Made by a program: the position numbers and the translations under genes. The notes under the pieces are model-generated. The model was not told the DNA's origin and did not search any database. It saw only the letters and a list, made by a program, of their open reading frames with translations. Shown in pieces: positions 54,392 through 63,466 of a DNA stretch of 64,000 nt. The stretch comes from DAINBT01 sp036732785 (GTDB lineage Bacteria; Planctomycetota; Phycisphaerae; Sedimentisphaerales; SM23-30). How positions within the stretch are numbered: position 1 is the stretch's first letter; every line of letters starts with the position of its first letter. The stretch is taken from positions 1-64,000 of the forward strand of contig CAZICK010000008.1 in assembly GCA_964537505.1 (NCBI GenBank). The letters are read 5' to 3'.

Positions 54392-55057
54392 ATGAAAAAC
54401 CCGAAAAACTCTTATTCCGATGGAACCAGCCGGTACGCCGAACGTCAAACAGATAGAGTCTCTCAGAACATCTGCGATGGCGGCAGCGAAGACGATGTGA
54501 TTATAAAACGATGCCGGACAGGCAATATGGTTGCCTTCGAACAATTGGTACTGAAGTATCAGGATCGTTTGTTCAACGCGGTTTTTCGGATGGTGGGCGA
54601 CTATGATGACGCTATGGAGCTGACTCAGGAAACCTTTTATCGGGCTATGAAAGGGCTGAAAAAGTTTCGTGGAAACGCTGGCTTCTACACATGGCTGTTC
54701 CGAATAGGGATGAATTTGTGCATCAATCATCACCGGCGCCATCAGAGAGTACGCATCATATCTCTGGCCGGTGATGATCAGTTAGGGCATCAGGCTGACG
54801 CTCTGACGGTAATGGCAAAGGCAAATGATAGTTCGCCCGTGTATCAAGCTCAGGTTAGGGAAAGCCATGGGCGGGTATTGGCGGCCCTGGAAGAGTTGGA
54901 AGCCTCGGCCAGGGTGGTAGTGGTTTTGCGAGACATCGAAGAATTAGATTATGCTCAAATCGCCAATATCCTGCAGGTACCTACAGGTACTGTCAAAAGT
55001 CGTTTGTCGCGGGCACGTGCTGCGTTGCGAAGGCAACTGCTGAAAGGCCAATGTTGA
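54392..55057 (+). CDS. ECF-family RNA polymerase sigma factor
   Basis: A 221-residue sigma factor with region 2 (FEQLVLKYQDRLFNAVFRMVG, DAMELTQETFYRAMKGLKKF) and region 4 (LEELEASARVVVVLRDIEELDYAQIANILQVPTGTVKSRLSRARAALRRQL). The N-terminus is about 35 residues longer than usual and polar. It is followed by a membrane-anchored anti-sigma gene 113 bp downstream. Target promoters are unknown. Confidence 0.9.
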   Translation: MKNPKNSYSDGTSRYAERQTDRVSQNICDGGSEDDVIIKRCRTGNMVAFEQLVLKYQDRLFNAVFRMVGDYDDAMELTQETFYRAMKGLKKFRGNAGFYTWLFRIGMNLCINHHRRHQRVRIISLAGDDQLGHQADALTVMAKANDSSPVYQAQVRESHGRVLAALEELEASARVVVVLRDIEELDYAQIANILQVPTGTVKSRLSRARAALRRQLLKGQC

Positions 55058-55080
55058 ATAAGGCGACAGGCACGAGGTGG

Positions 55081-55100
55081 TAGTAGTAATAGTAGTAGTA
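55081..55100. repeat. short TAG-type trinucleotide repeat
   Basis: Six tandem TAG-like triplets (one TAA interruption) between the sigma and anti-sigma genes. Confidence 0.7.
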
Positions 55101-55170
55101 AGCAGTACGGTCAATTTGAGAAACTTGATTAAGTCTAAAATAATGCGATTATTAACCTGATTGGAAGGCT

Positions 55171-56439
55171 ATGGCTGAAAAAGACATACATCCCGACAAA
55201 GAGCTTATCGCGGTTCTTAGCGCGTACCTGGACGGCGAACTGAGTCCGGGTCAGGCGGAAAAAATCGAGCGACGACTCGCTGAAGATCCCAGCATGCGAC
55301 AATTACTGAACGAATTGGGACAGGTATCGCAAATGGTGCGTCAACTTGAGCGAACTAAAGCACCGGACGGGCTGGCGGATGAGGTGACGCAACGGCTGGA
55401 ACGCGATCTGCTGCTGGACAGAAGCGACGTCCTGGCGGAACTGGCTGGGGAGAAACATCTGCGGCTGCGACGGTTCGCCACGGCTGCGGCGATGGTTATG
55501 CTCATCGGAGCCATCGGAACCATTATCTATCACGTTTTGAGCAAACCCTACATCCCCCGACCGGAAGGGGTAACAGATAAGTTTGTAGCCGTTGCTCCGG
55601 AAAAGCCACGAACAGTGGAAACACCGAAAATGACAGTAGCCGATGACGCAGCAGAGAAAGTCACAGGACCGGTTGAAACAGCGGTCGAAAAAGAGATTGA
55701 ATCGATAATCGATAAAATATCCGAAATCAAATACAGCAACCTGAGATTAGTAGTTGCAGGTCCGGATATATTAACGGAAACCGGTCGATTGGAAAAACTG
55801 TTTGCCGATCAAAATATCAGGAAAGTAATCCGTAGTCAGATAAGCGAAAACTACTATCAATATGCCTTTGTATGTCCGACCGACCAGTTTCAACGCATTT
55901 TCGGCGGTATCAGGCATAAAGATAACCAAATCGACCTTGTCGTCAGCGACGATCAGGGCCAATGTGTGGTTGTGCTACCGCGGGCAACGCAACAGCAGGC
56001 TATGAAACTGGCTGGCGAGGCAAATCCGACGGTGCAACTGACCCATGCGATGCAATTTGCCCTGGCGGATAATACTACACCTGGCCAGAATGACATCCAT
56101 GCGGAATGGCTTCAATGGATTGCCAAAGAGCAACCATCGCTTGACGATCTGCGGGTACTCGCAAGACCGTCGGAAAAGGGCAACGAAGAAAAAATTGGAA
56201 AAATTTACAGGCCGGCATCGGAGGCATTAATGGCCTCTACCGAAGAGCCTGCCCAGTCTGAACCGGCGCAATTGGTGGCTGTCGTAGTGGTTGTGCAATC
56301 CGCTGAAAAACCCGATGAAGATTCGAGTCCATCGCAGGATACCGGTCGATCTTCAATTAAAAGTAACATCGATACGCCTTCCATCGGGAATGATACCGGC
56401 GCCAATCTCGACCCCAATACGCCAAATAGCAATTTTTAG
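55171..56439 (+). CDS. membrane-anchored probable anti-sigma factor
   Basis: A 422-residue protein. The N-terminus (LIAVLSAYLDGELSPGQAEKIERRLAEDPSMRQLLNELGQ) is the RsiW/zf-HC2-type helical segment, but it lacks the His-Cys-Cys zinc site. One membrane helix lies at about 91-115 (FATAAAMVMLIGAIGTIIYHVL). The large outer part, of about 300 residues, has no recognised enzyme motif and ends in a polar tail. It probably restrains the sigma factor encoded just upstream. Confidence 0.72.
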   Translation: MAEKDIHPDKELIAVLSAYLDGELSPGQAEKIERRLAEDPSMRQLLNELGQVSQMVRQLERTKAPDGLADEVTQRLERDLLLDRSDVLAELAGEKHLRLRRFATAAAMVMLIGAIGTIIYHVLSKPYIPRPEGVTDKFVAVAPEKPRTVETPKMTVADDAAEKVTGPVETAVEKEIESIIDKISEIKYSNLRLVVAGPDILTETGRLEKLFADQNIRKVIRSQISENYYQYAFVCPTDQFQRIFGGIRHKDNQIDLVVSDDQGQCVVVLPRATQQQAMKLAGEANPTVQLTHAMQFALADNTTPGQNDIHAEWLQWIAKEQPSLDDLRVLARPSEKGNEEKIGKIYRPASEALMASTEEPAQSEPAQLVAVVVVVQSAEKPDEDSSPSQDTGRSSIKSNIDTPSIGNDTGANLDPNTPNSNF

Positions 56440-56604
56440 AGATCAACTTAATCCGGACATTTCACCCGCCAAAGCGAAAAACTCGTAAAAAAATACTCCC
56501 GGCATATAGTTTTTTCATTGCCGGCCTTGTATTGTTCCGGATTTTAGAGTAAACTAACGAGGTTCCTGGATCGATCAGGTTCGATCGGACGACATCCAGA
56601 GAAC

Positions 56605-56634
56605 TTGACGGTATGCCCAGTTGGGCATAAAAGT
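56605..56634 (+). promoter_or_regulatory. promoter-like region with palindrome before tRNA-Tyr
   Basis: TTGACG (56605-56610) is followed after 18 bp by TAAAAG (56629-56634). A perfect 8-bp inverted repeat (56613-56620 and 56623-56630) fills the spacer. With the T-rich stretch after it, it might equally be a terminator hairpin of the anti-sigma gene. Confidence 0.35.
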
Positions 56635-56705
56635 TTTGTTTGTAATTTTTACAATTTGTTGTTTCGCAAAGGGTTACGAAAATCGTAACAAGAATTGCTA
56701 CAGGA

Positions 56706-56788
56706 GGGTCGGTGCCCGAGTGGTTAAAGGGAGCGGGCTGTAAACCCGCTGGCGTAAGCCTACGTTGGTTCGAACCCAACCCGGCCCA
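56706..56788 (+). tRNA. tRNA-Tyr (anticodon GTA)
   Basis: Acceptor arms GGGTCGG (56706-56712) and CCGGCCC (56781-56787) pair with one T-G, discriminator A at 56788. The anticodon arm GCGGG-CTGTAAA-CCCGC carries GTA. The long variable arm fits tRNA-Tyr class II. CCA is not encoded. Confidence 0.95.
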
Positions 56789-56855
56789 TTTTCTATCGCC
56801 GAGGAGACAGAACCTCTCAGCGAAGGCGATATGACTGACTATCAGGTAAAAAATA

Positions 56856-57347
56856 ATGAAAATAGGCATAATTGCCGACACGCATGACCACCATCGGAAC
56901 ATACTTGCCGCGGTGGAAATTTTCAACGAACAGAAAGTTGACTATGTTTTGCACGCCGGCGATATTGTCTCGCCGTTTGCGGCCAAGGCATTTGGTAAGC
57001 TGGACCGGGCTAAATTCATCGCGGTTTTCGGCAATAACGAAGGTGAAAAACTGTTCTTGCAATCGACGATAGCCGGGTTCGGAGGTGAAATTTATGGGCA
57101 TTGCTATAAAAACACTATCGCCGGCAAACATATATACATGACCCACCTTCACGACGATGTGGACGAAATTGCCAATAGCCAGATGTATGACTTGGTCATC
57201 TACGGCCACACCCACAAGCAGGATATTCGCCTGACAGGCAAGACCCTGATAGTTAACCCGGGCGAGACAACCGACTGGATTACCGGCTCGGCTCAGATAG
57301 TCATCCTCGAACTTGACGATATGAGCTACGAGGTAGTAGTGTTATAA
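56856..57347 (+). CDS. YfcE/MJ0936-type metallophosphoesterase
   Basis: A 163-residue small calcineurin-like phosphoesterase. Metal motifs: GIIADTHDHH, HAGDIVSPFA, GNNEGE, and YGHTHKQD. It should hydrolyse phosphodiesters of uncertain identity. It begins 68 bp after tRNA-Tyr and ends 42 bp before a cyclophilin gene on the same strand. Confidence 0.88.
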   Translation: MKIGIIADTHDHHRNILAAVEIFNEQKVDYVLHAGDIVSPFAAKAFGKLDRAKFIAVFGNNEGEKLFLQSTIAGFGGEIYGHCYKNTIAGKHIYMTHLHDDVDEIANSQMYDLVIYGHTHKQDIRLTGKTLIVNPGETTDWITGSAQIVILELDDMSYEVVVL

Positions 57348-57388
57348 TAAAGGGAGCCTCTAAAGTCGTTCTTATGGAGTTTTTTGCT

Positions 57389-58051
57389 ATGGTGATGAGA
57401 TGTTTTCTAATATGTGTGATTCTAAGCTGTTTCGGCGGATGCGAACCGGCTGAAACGCCCCCAAAACCCCAAACTCCCAAGGAGCAGCCTGATATGACAA
57501 AAAAATCAGAGCCACGTAAGGAGCAAGCTGATATGGCAAAAGAATCAGGGCCACGTGTTACCCTGAAAACTACCAAGGGAGATATTATTATCGAACTCGA
57601 TTCTGAAAAGGCGCCCGTTACCGTTGGAAACTTTCTGCGTTATGTGGATGAGGGTTTTTACAACGGTATCATATTCCACCGGGTGATTTCCAACTTTATG
57701 ATACAGGGCGGCGGGTTTACCGCTGACAAAAACCAGAAGGCCACGCACGGGCCGATAACCAACGAAGCTTCCAACGGCTTGAAAAACAACCGCGGTACCA
57801 TCGCCATGGCCAGAACGTCCAATCCTGACAGCGCCACCTGCCAGTTTTTTATCAATGTTGTAGATAATGGTGCCCTTAATTATGCCGGACCTGCCAACCC
57901 CGGGTACGCCGTTTTTGGCAAGGTAGTAGAGGGTATGGACGCGGTTGACGCCATTCGTAATGTAAAAACCGCCAATCAGGGCGGAGCATTCGCCAATGCC
58001 CCGGTCGAGCCGGTAATAATTGAGACGGCATCACGCCTCGGAACACCATAG
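57389..58051 (+). CDS. cyclophilin-type peptidyl-prolyl isomerase lipoprotein
   Basis: Start at ATG 57389, preceded by GGAG at 9 bases (an ATG at 57374 is also possible). A lipoprotein signal (ILSCFGGCEPAE) is followed by a short duplicated polar linker (KKSEPRKEQADMAKESGPR region) and a cyclophilin domain (FHRVISNFMIQGGG, NRGTIAMARTSNPDSATCQFFIN). It should fold or isomerise exported proteins. The second cyclophilin of the window, after the one at 13390. Confidence 0.9.
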   Translation: MVMRCFLICVILSCFGGCEPAETPPKPQTPKEQPDMTKKSEPRKEQADMAKESGPRVTLKTTKGDIIIELDSEKAPVTVGNFLRYVDEGFYNGIIFHRVISNFMIQGGGFTADKNQKATHGPITNEASNGLKNNRGTIAMARTSNPDSATCQFFINVVDNGALNYAGPANPGYAVFGKVVEGMDAVDAIRNVKTANQGGAFANAPVEPVIIETASRLGTP

Positions 58052-58369
58052 TAATCCGCGTTGGACAAAGTTAACGCAAACATCAATGTTCCATCGGGCA
58101 AGCTGGCTCCAGAAAAGTCTATCTTACCCGGCTACCCTATTTTACCGGATTTAACCCGGATCGGACGGGATTGGGTAATTCACAATCGCGGGCCAAGACC
58201 GGCGATATCTTACGTAACCAACTCTTTTAGCGTAACTTACGTTGACTCTTGGCACAGTCAGGTCGGACCACTGTCTTAAACGACAAATTGCAAGTGCAAT
58301 CCCTACAACCTCTACAATACAATCTAACCCTATTAAGAATAATACATTACAAACAAGACAGGATTTAAG
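58052..58369. other. intergenic region, no gene seen
   Basis: No supported gene; a 72-codon frame at 58061 has no ribosome site. Confidence 0.35.
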
Positions 58370-58398
58370 TTGACAAAACCGTGAGACGATAGTTAAAT
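58370..58398 (+). promoter_or_regulatory. promoter of the signalling cluster
   Basis: TTGACA at 58370-58375, 17-bp spacer, TTAAAT at 58393-58398; about 105 bp of leader. Confidence 0.55.
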
Positions 58399-58508
58399 TG
58401 GGAAACATAGGTAAGCTGAGAGGGGCATACCTATTGGGTTCCTGTGTTGTGTCGAAGCTGTATTAGTTTTAGGTCTGAATTAGTTGGTCCATGTGGAGAT
58501 GTAAAATC

Positions 58509-59072
58509 ATGAAGAACGTATATTCCACAGGTGAGGCTGCGGCAATTTGCAAGATAAGCCAGCAAACAGTCATTCGCTGCTTTGATTCCGGACGTCTGCA
58601 GGGATTTCGTGTACCTGGTTCACGTTTCCGTCGGATACCACGCGAAAGCATTGTTAAGTTCATGAAGGAAAATGAGATACCCATGAACAATCTGGATTCG
58701 GACCGCAGTAAAATATTGGTGGTTGACGATGATCCGGAAATTGTCGAGTTGATGGTGGATGTTCTGGAACGGGACGGCCGATTTGAGGTCAAAACCGCCA
58801 CCAGCGGGTATGACGCCGGGGTGATGACGCAGGAATTTCAGCCGAATCTGATGATTTTGGATTATATGCTGCCCGACGTCAACGGTAACGTTGTTTGCAA
58901 GACAATACGGCAGAATCCGGTTTTCGAGCAGATGAAAATTATTATCGTCAGCGGCGTAGTCAATAGGGATGAGATCGATCACCTTCTGGGGGTCGGCGCC
59001 GATACATTTCTCCAAAAACCTTTCAGTATCGACGAGTTGATCGAGAAGATTACGGTACTTCTTAAGATATAA
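58509..59072 (+). CDS. response regulator with N-terminal excisionase-type HTH domain
   Basis: A 187-residue protein from ATG 58509; a 6-codon longer frame is less likely. Residues about 3-55 are a MerR/excisionase-like helix-turn-helix (YSTGEAAAICKISQQTVIRCFDSGRL, then a wing). The receiver domain follows: VVDDDPEI, phospho-acceptor Asp118 in LMILDYMLPD, IIIVSG and LQKPF with all key residues intact. DNA-binding and receiver order is reversed compared with common OmpR-type regulators. It is followed by a histidine kinase 80 bp downstream. Confidence 0.85.
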   Translation: MKNVYSTGEAAAICKISQQTVIRCFDSGRLQGFRVPGSRFRRIPRESIVKFMKENEIPMNNLDSDRSKILVVDDDPEIVELMVDVLERDGRFEVKTATSGYDAGVMTQEFQPNLMILDYMLPDVNGNVVCKTIRQNPVFEQMKIIIVSGVVNRDEIDHLLGVGADTFLQKPFSIDELIEKITVLLKI

Positions 59073-59152
59073 CTAATCTGCGCCAGCATCTATACCAAAT
59101 GAGTATAACAATCACTGCTTGGACAAAACGGGAAAAACGGGTAACCTGATAT

Positions 59153-61450
59153 ATGAATACACCCCAGCAAACAGACCAGTCAAAGGGCAGGAAAATTGAG
59201 CTGGTAATCCAGCAACTCGACAGTCTGCCTACCCTGCCGGCGGTGGCGGCCCGATTGCTGGAGATTACAGTCAAAAGCGACACGCAGGCTCAGGAGGTAG
59301 TGCGGCTGATCGAATCTGATCCGTCGTTGGCCAGCAGGATTATCGCAATGTCAGTCCGGGCAAGCATGGAAGTGGATCGGAGAACCACCTCTTCACTCAA
59401 CAAAGCTGTAGTATTATTAGGCTTTGACGCGGTCCGCAATGCTGTACTGAGCATTAAGGTGTTCGAGACCCTCAACAAAAACGAGGGAAGTAACGACAGC
59501 ACCATCTTTGACAGGGTCAGTTTCTGGAAACACAGTCTGGCGGTGGCTTGCGGCGCTAAAATGCTCATCAGGCACATCGATACAAAGGTTGATCCGGACG
59601 AAGCTTTTGTCTGCGGATTGCTGCACGACATCGGAAAAGTGGCTCTGGATAGCTGCCTTCCGAAAAGTTTTGCACGTGTAGTTCAACTGACAGAATCATC
59701 GATGACCAATATCGCCGAGGTGGAAAAAAGAATAATCGGCATGGATCACTGTGCGGTTGGCCGACGGCTCGCGGAAAAATGGCGTTTGCCCGAGGCCATA
59801 ATAGAAACCGTCTGGCTCCATCATCAGTGGATTCACGGCCTGCCGGATGCAGTCAAAAATGCCAGTATAGTTCAAACGGTACATTTGGCCGACGTCTTGG
59901 CCAGGCAATATCGAATGGGCTATTCAGGAAACCATTATTTGCCGGATTCGGCGGAGACAATAGGTCAGGAATTAGGATGTCCGGGCTCCGTGATCGAACA
60001 TATAGCCAGGCAACTGCCCGATGAAATCAGCGAACGTGCCTCTCTGATGGGCCTGGACGATATCGAACCGAAAGACATTTATCACGAGGCCCTGAAAGAA
60101 GCAAACTGCCAACTGGGCAAACTAAATACCATACTACAACATCAAAATCAAACGCTGCAGATGCGCAGCCGTTATTTCGATTCTTTGGAACAGTTAGGTT
60201 CGTCGGTACAACCGGGCCAGTCGGTGGTGGACGTATGCAGCCTGATTGCCAGGATATGGCAGGCACACACCGGTTGTGATCGTTGCGGAGTGTATGCTAC
60301 AACCGAAGATGAATTGATTATCGAAGGAGCGGTCAGGACAAATCTCAAAAGTGATCCGACCATATTCATGGTGGACCGCACGGACGATCCGGCTGCCATT
60401 GGCACCCGTGGCGGGTCTATGGAGTTTCCCACAAACTTTGCCATTTCGCCGGCACAGGAATCTCACGACTGGTTTTTTGAGCAGGTGGATCCTATGTTCG
60501 AAGCCAGGTCCACGCTGGTAATGCCTTTGCGACTTGGCGATGAACTGGCCGGAGGGGTGCTGTGGCAATCCGATAAGGATCAAGGTTATTACAAACAGCA
60601 AATCAAAGAAATGCAGTCCTTTGCTGCCAGCGCAGCACTGATGGTTTGCCAGGCCCGGAAACAGGAAAAACAATCGATCTTCTGTGATCAGTTAGCTCAA
60701 AATAATATGCAACTTCAGAAAATACAACAGGAATTATCGCATAAACGCAGCTTAGCCGCTGTGGGAGAAATGGCTTGTGGGGCCGCTCATGAGATCAACA
60801 ATCCTTTGGCGGTGGTGGTGGGACGCTCGCAGTTGCTGGCTTCCGGCGAAACAGACTCCGAGAAAAAAAAGATACTGGAGACCATTGCGAGCAACGGCCA
60901 GGAAATCTCCAAGATCATTACAGAATTATTAGAATTTGCAAAACCAGCCTTGCCGAAACCTTCAACGGTAAGCGCCGAGGCCCTGATAACCAAGGCAACC
61001 AGTGCGTGCGCGGAAGCGGCTCAGGCCGGCAATGTGGTAATTGATACTCTCATCGACGAATATCTTCCCGATGTGTTTGTAGATTTCGAACAAACAAGTT
61101 CGGCTTTGTCGGAAGTACTCGCCAACGCCATCGAATCTTATCAAAACCGGGAAGAAGGTACGGTAACGATTACAGCCGGATATGACGAACTGGATGAAAA
61201 AGTTTTTGTCGAAATTAAAGATCACGGCTGCGGTATGGACAAAGATACATTGCACAAGGCGACCAGCCCGTTCTTTTCGGGTAAACAGGCTGGACGCAAA
61301 CGAGGTCTGGGTCTCAGCCGCAGTGTCAGAAATATTGAAAGCAATCGAGGAACTTTGCATCTGCAAAGTGAACCGGGCAAAGGATCTCGTGCCAGAATAG
61401 CACTGCCGATTCTACGGACACCGGTCGCTGATGAAGCGGCCGTGATTTAA
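59153..61450 (+). CDS. HDOD-GAF-histidine kinase
   Basis: A 765-residue cytosolic sensor kinase. The N-terminal HDOD domain spans about 14-240 (DSLPTLPAVAARLLEITVKSD, HDIGKVALDSC). A GAF-like domain follows at about 340-500 and a coiled linker. The kinase core has H-box GEMACGAAHEINNPLAVVV with His546, N-box LANAIESYQ, G1 DHGCGMD and G2 GRKRGLGLSRS. No membrane segment is visible. HDOD input with histidine kinase output is not the standard arrangement. It follows a response regulator, which is its likely partner. Confidence 0.87.
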   Translation: MNTPQQTDQSKGRKIELVIQQLDSLPTLPAVAARLLEITVKSDTQAQEVVRLIESDPSLASRIIAMSVRASMEVDRRTTSSLNKAVVLLGFDAVRNAVLSIKVFETLNKNEGSNDSTIFDRVSFWKHSLAVACGAKMLIRHIDTKVDPDEAFVCGLLHDIGKVALDSCLPKSFARVVQLTESSMTNIAEVEKRIIGMDHCAVGRRLAEKWRLPEAIIETVWLHHQWIHGLPDAVKNASIVQTVHLADVLARQYRMGYSGNHYLPDSAETIGQELGCPGSVIEHIARQLPDEISERASLMGLDDIEPKDIYHEALKEANCQLGKLNTILQHQNQTLQMRSRYFDSLEQLGSSVQPGQSVVDVCSLIARIWQAHTGCDRCGVYATTEDELIIEGAVRTNLKSDPTIFMVDRTDDPAAIGTRGGSMEFPTNFAISPAQESHDWFFEQVDPMFEARSTLVMPLRLGDELAGGVLWQSDKDQGYYKQQIKEMQSFAASAALMVCQARKQEKQSIFCDQLAQNNMQLQKIQQELSHKRSLAAVGEMACGAAHEINNPLAVVVGRSQLLASGETDSEKKKILETIASNGQEISKIITELLEFAKPALPKPSTVSAEALITKATSACAEAAQAGNVVIDTLIDEYLPDVFVDFEQTSSALSEVLANAIESYQNREEGTVTITAGYDELDEKVFVEIKDHGCGMDKDTLHKATSPFFSGKQAGRKRGLGLSRSVRNIESNRGTLHLQSEPGKGSRARIALPILRTPVADEAAVI

Positions 61451-61530
61451 TCGCATAGAAAATTTGTATTTAACCTGCGTTTTTCCGTTGAGTTGGCATA
61501 ATACTGTCTTGCTTAACGCAAGTCAGTCCG

Positions 61531-62694
61531 GTGAAAGCTGGTAATTCGACCGACAGCAAAGGATTCCGGCAAAACCTGGTTTTTCGGAAGGGAGAGAAGT
61601 TGAGGAGAATAGAGGATTCTAATCGTATAAATATACTATCGTTGCTGAACGGCGATATGGAGGATCGTCTGCGCCGGCAGATAGAAGGGAATAATAATCT
61701 TTGTTATCGAAAAGCTGAATTGCCTGCGGACTGTTCGCTGCCCGAGGCGATAATCGACAGCTCTTTCTGGTCGCTGTTGCCTGCGGAGAATGTCGATGTG
61801 GTGCTGCTGGCGGTAACCGGCCCGGATATGCAACGTTTGAACCGGAAGGTCGAGGAAAAAACTTCCAGCAGGAATCTGACGGGACAATTCTGGAAAGAAA
61901 CGTCCATAGCGGTAGTTGCGGTTCTGGTGGAAGACTCAGTACATGATGCCGTACAGGCGGCAAAGCTGGATTTCGACGGCATTATTGCCGAACCGTTTCT
62001 GGCCCGGCAGTTGCCGGGTATTTTTCAGCAGGCGATAGAACGCAGCCGGGGCAGACATTACATTACCAGCCGCTATCGCAGGATGCGGCATCTGTTTCGA
62101 AACGTTAATCGCAATCGCCGGCAGTTGCGAAACAAAATGGACCTGCTTTGCCGTGATCTGGTCCAGTCCAACGCCAATTTGACCAATACCCTGCACGATC
62201 TGCGCCGAATTTATAATTTTCAAAGCGATCTGACCGGTGAATTTGATTTGTGTTATATGTTGCACAAGGCGCTGCGACAGATCAAAGAGCAGATACCTGA
62301 ATCGAGTGCTGTTGTTTATCTTTGCAGCAGTGACAAGATCGAAGCTCACATCTCAGGTCCATGGTACGATAACCGGCGAGACCTCAATGAGATTGAAAAG
62401 CTGCTGAAGGAAACCGTCATCAGCGAACTAATTACCTCGGGGCGTCTGATATTGACCGGGGATGCGGGCGCTTGCCAGAAAATACCACCAAAACAACGCA
62501 AGGAACTGGCGGGACTGTCGCTTATGGCACTGCCGTTGTTTTTGGACAATGAGCTGCTGGGCGGATTGGTCGTATATCGTAATTGGAGCAGCCCTTTGAC
62601 CGTTTCCGAAAGCAACTTCGTAAAACCATATCTGCCGCCGCTGGCTCGCGCCATTGAGGCAATACAAAAACTCAATTCCTTGATAGTCCGATAA
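61531..62694 (+). CDS. degenerate receiver-GAF protein
   Basis: A 387-residue protein starting at GTG 61531; a TTG around 61600 with a GGGAG site is an alternative. Residues about 75-165 read like a receiver fold in which the phospho-acceptor position is Val/Ala (DVVLLAVTG) and the final Lys is Glu (IIAEPF), so it cannot be phosphorylated in the usual way. A coiled region (about 175-235) and a GAF-like domain (about 240-385) follow. It probably binds a partner or ligand rather than relay phosphate. Third gene of the cluster. Confidence 0.6.
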   Translation: MKAGNSTDSKGFRQNLVFRKGEKLRRIEDSNRINILSLLNGDMEDRLRRQIEGNNNLCYRKAELPADCSLPEAIIDSSFWSLLPAENVDVVLLAVTGPDMQRLNRKVEEKTSSRNLTGQFWKETSIAVVAVLVEDSVHDAVQAAKLDFDGIIAEPFLARQLPGIFQQAIERSRGRHYITSRYRRMRHLFRNVNRNRRQLRNKMDLLCRDLVQSNANLTNTLHDLRRIYNFQSDLTGEFDLCYMLHKALRQIKEQIPESSAVVYLCSSDKIEAHISGPWYDNRRDLNEIEKLLKETVISELITSGRLILTGDAGACQKIPPKQRKELAGLSLMALPLFLDNELLGGLVVYRNWSSPLTVSESNFVKPYLPPLARAIEAIQKLNSLIVR

Positions 62695-62870
62695 AACGCC
62701 TCCACAAAAAAAACCACCCTCTCAACTCCGAAAGTTCACACAACAGACTTTCGCTCAGTAGCGGCCTCGCTTGCCAATCGACCGATATCGCCGCAAGCCC
62801 CGCAAAACTCATCAACGATAAATTCTGCAAAAACAACCAGTTAGAGTGAGCTTGAACTGCCCTGCCAGGA

Positions 62871-63044
62871 TTACTCCATTTCCAAGGCCCCTTCGGGGCA
62901 CTCGTCCACACAAACTCCGCAATCGACGCATTCATCGCTGTCAACCACAACTTTTTCGTCCACGAGCTTTAACGCTTCGCTTGGACAGGCGTCCACACAA
63001 GCTCCACATCCGCTACACTTTTCCAAATCTATTTTTACGCTCAT
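62871..63044 (-). CDS. 2[4Fe-4S] ferredoxin
   Basis: A 57-residue clostridial-type ferredoxin. It has two cluster motifs: CSGCGACVDACP (residues 10-21) and CVDCGVCVDECP (39-50). The frame is 57 codons plus stop, with AGGAG upstream of ATG 63044. A low-potential electron carrier that could serve AOR or NfnAB; the link is inferred. Confidence 0.93.
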   Translation of the reverse strand: MSVKIDLEKCSGCGACVDACPSEALKLVDEKVVVDSDECVDCGVCVDECPEGALEME

Positions 63045-63098
63045 GAAAATCTCCTGTTCTTTACAAAAAGTTCCGCATAATCACAGATAATTTTCACC

Positions 63099-63127
63099 CC
63101 TATAATAGAAACCTTGATGGATTTCAA
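63099..63127 (-). promoter_or_regulatory. promoter of the ferredoxin gene
   Basis: Read leftward, TTGAAA (63127-63122), 17-bp spacer, TATAGG (63104-63099). Confidence 0.5.
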
Positions 63128-63369
63128 TAAATAATTCAAAAAAACTTGGGGCGATTCGAGAAAACCGGTGCAATATCGACGCCGGCGACAAAAAGATTGT
63201 GAAACGTCGATTCTGATACCAAAGCAACGCTTCAGGCGTGAATATCAACTTCTGACGCCAACTATATTACGCCTTTATTTAGAGAACGGCTGAATTGGAC
63301 ACAACGTAACTCCTTGCTAAACATACAGTTATATTCTACTTGGCGTCAAATAACCGGCAATAAAAGTTT

Positions 63370-63397
63370 TTGCGATATCTCTGAGAAAGGCTATAAT
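63370..63397 (+). promoter_or_regulatory. promoter of hisF
   Basis: TTGCGA at 63370-63375, 16-bp spacer, TATAAT at 63392-63397. Confidence 0.6.
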
Positions 63398-63466
63398 TCT
63401 GGAGTGGTTTTTTAGTTGGCTGGATTCAGCCAGAGTGATTGTTGTGTGCCAAACGGAGAAGTAAGA

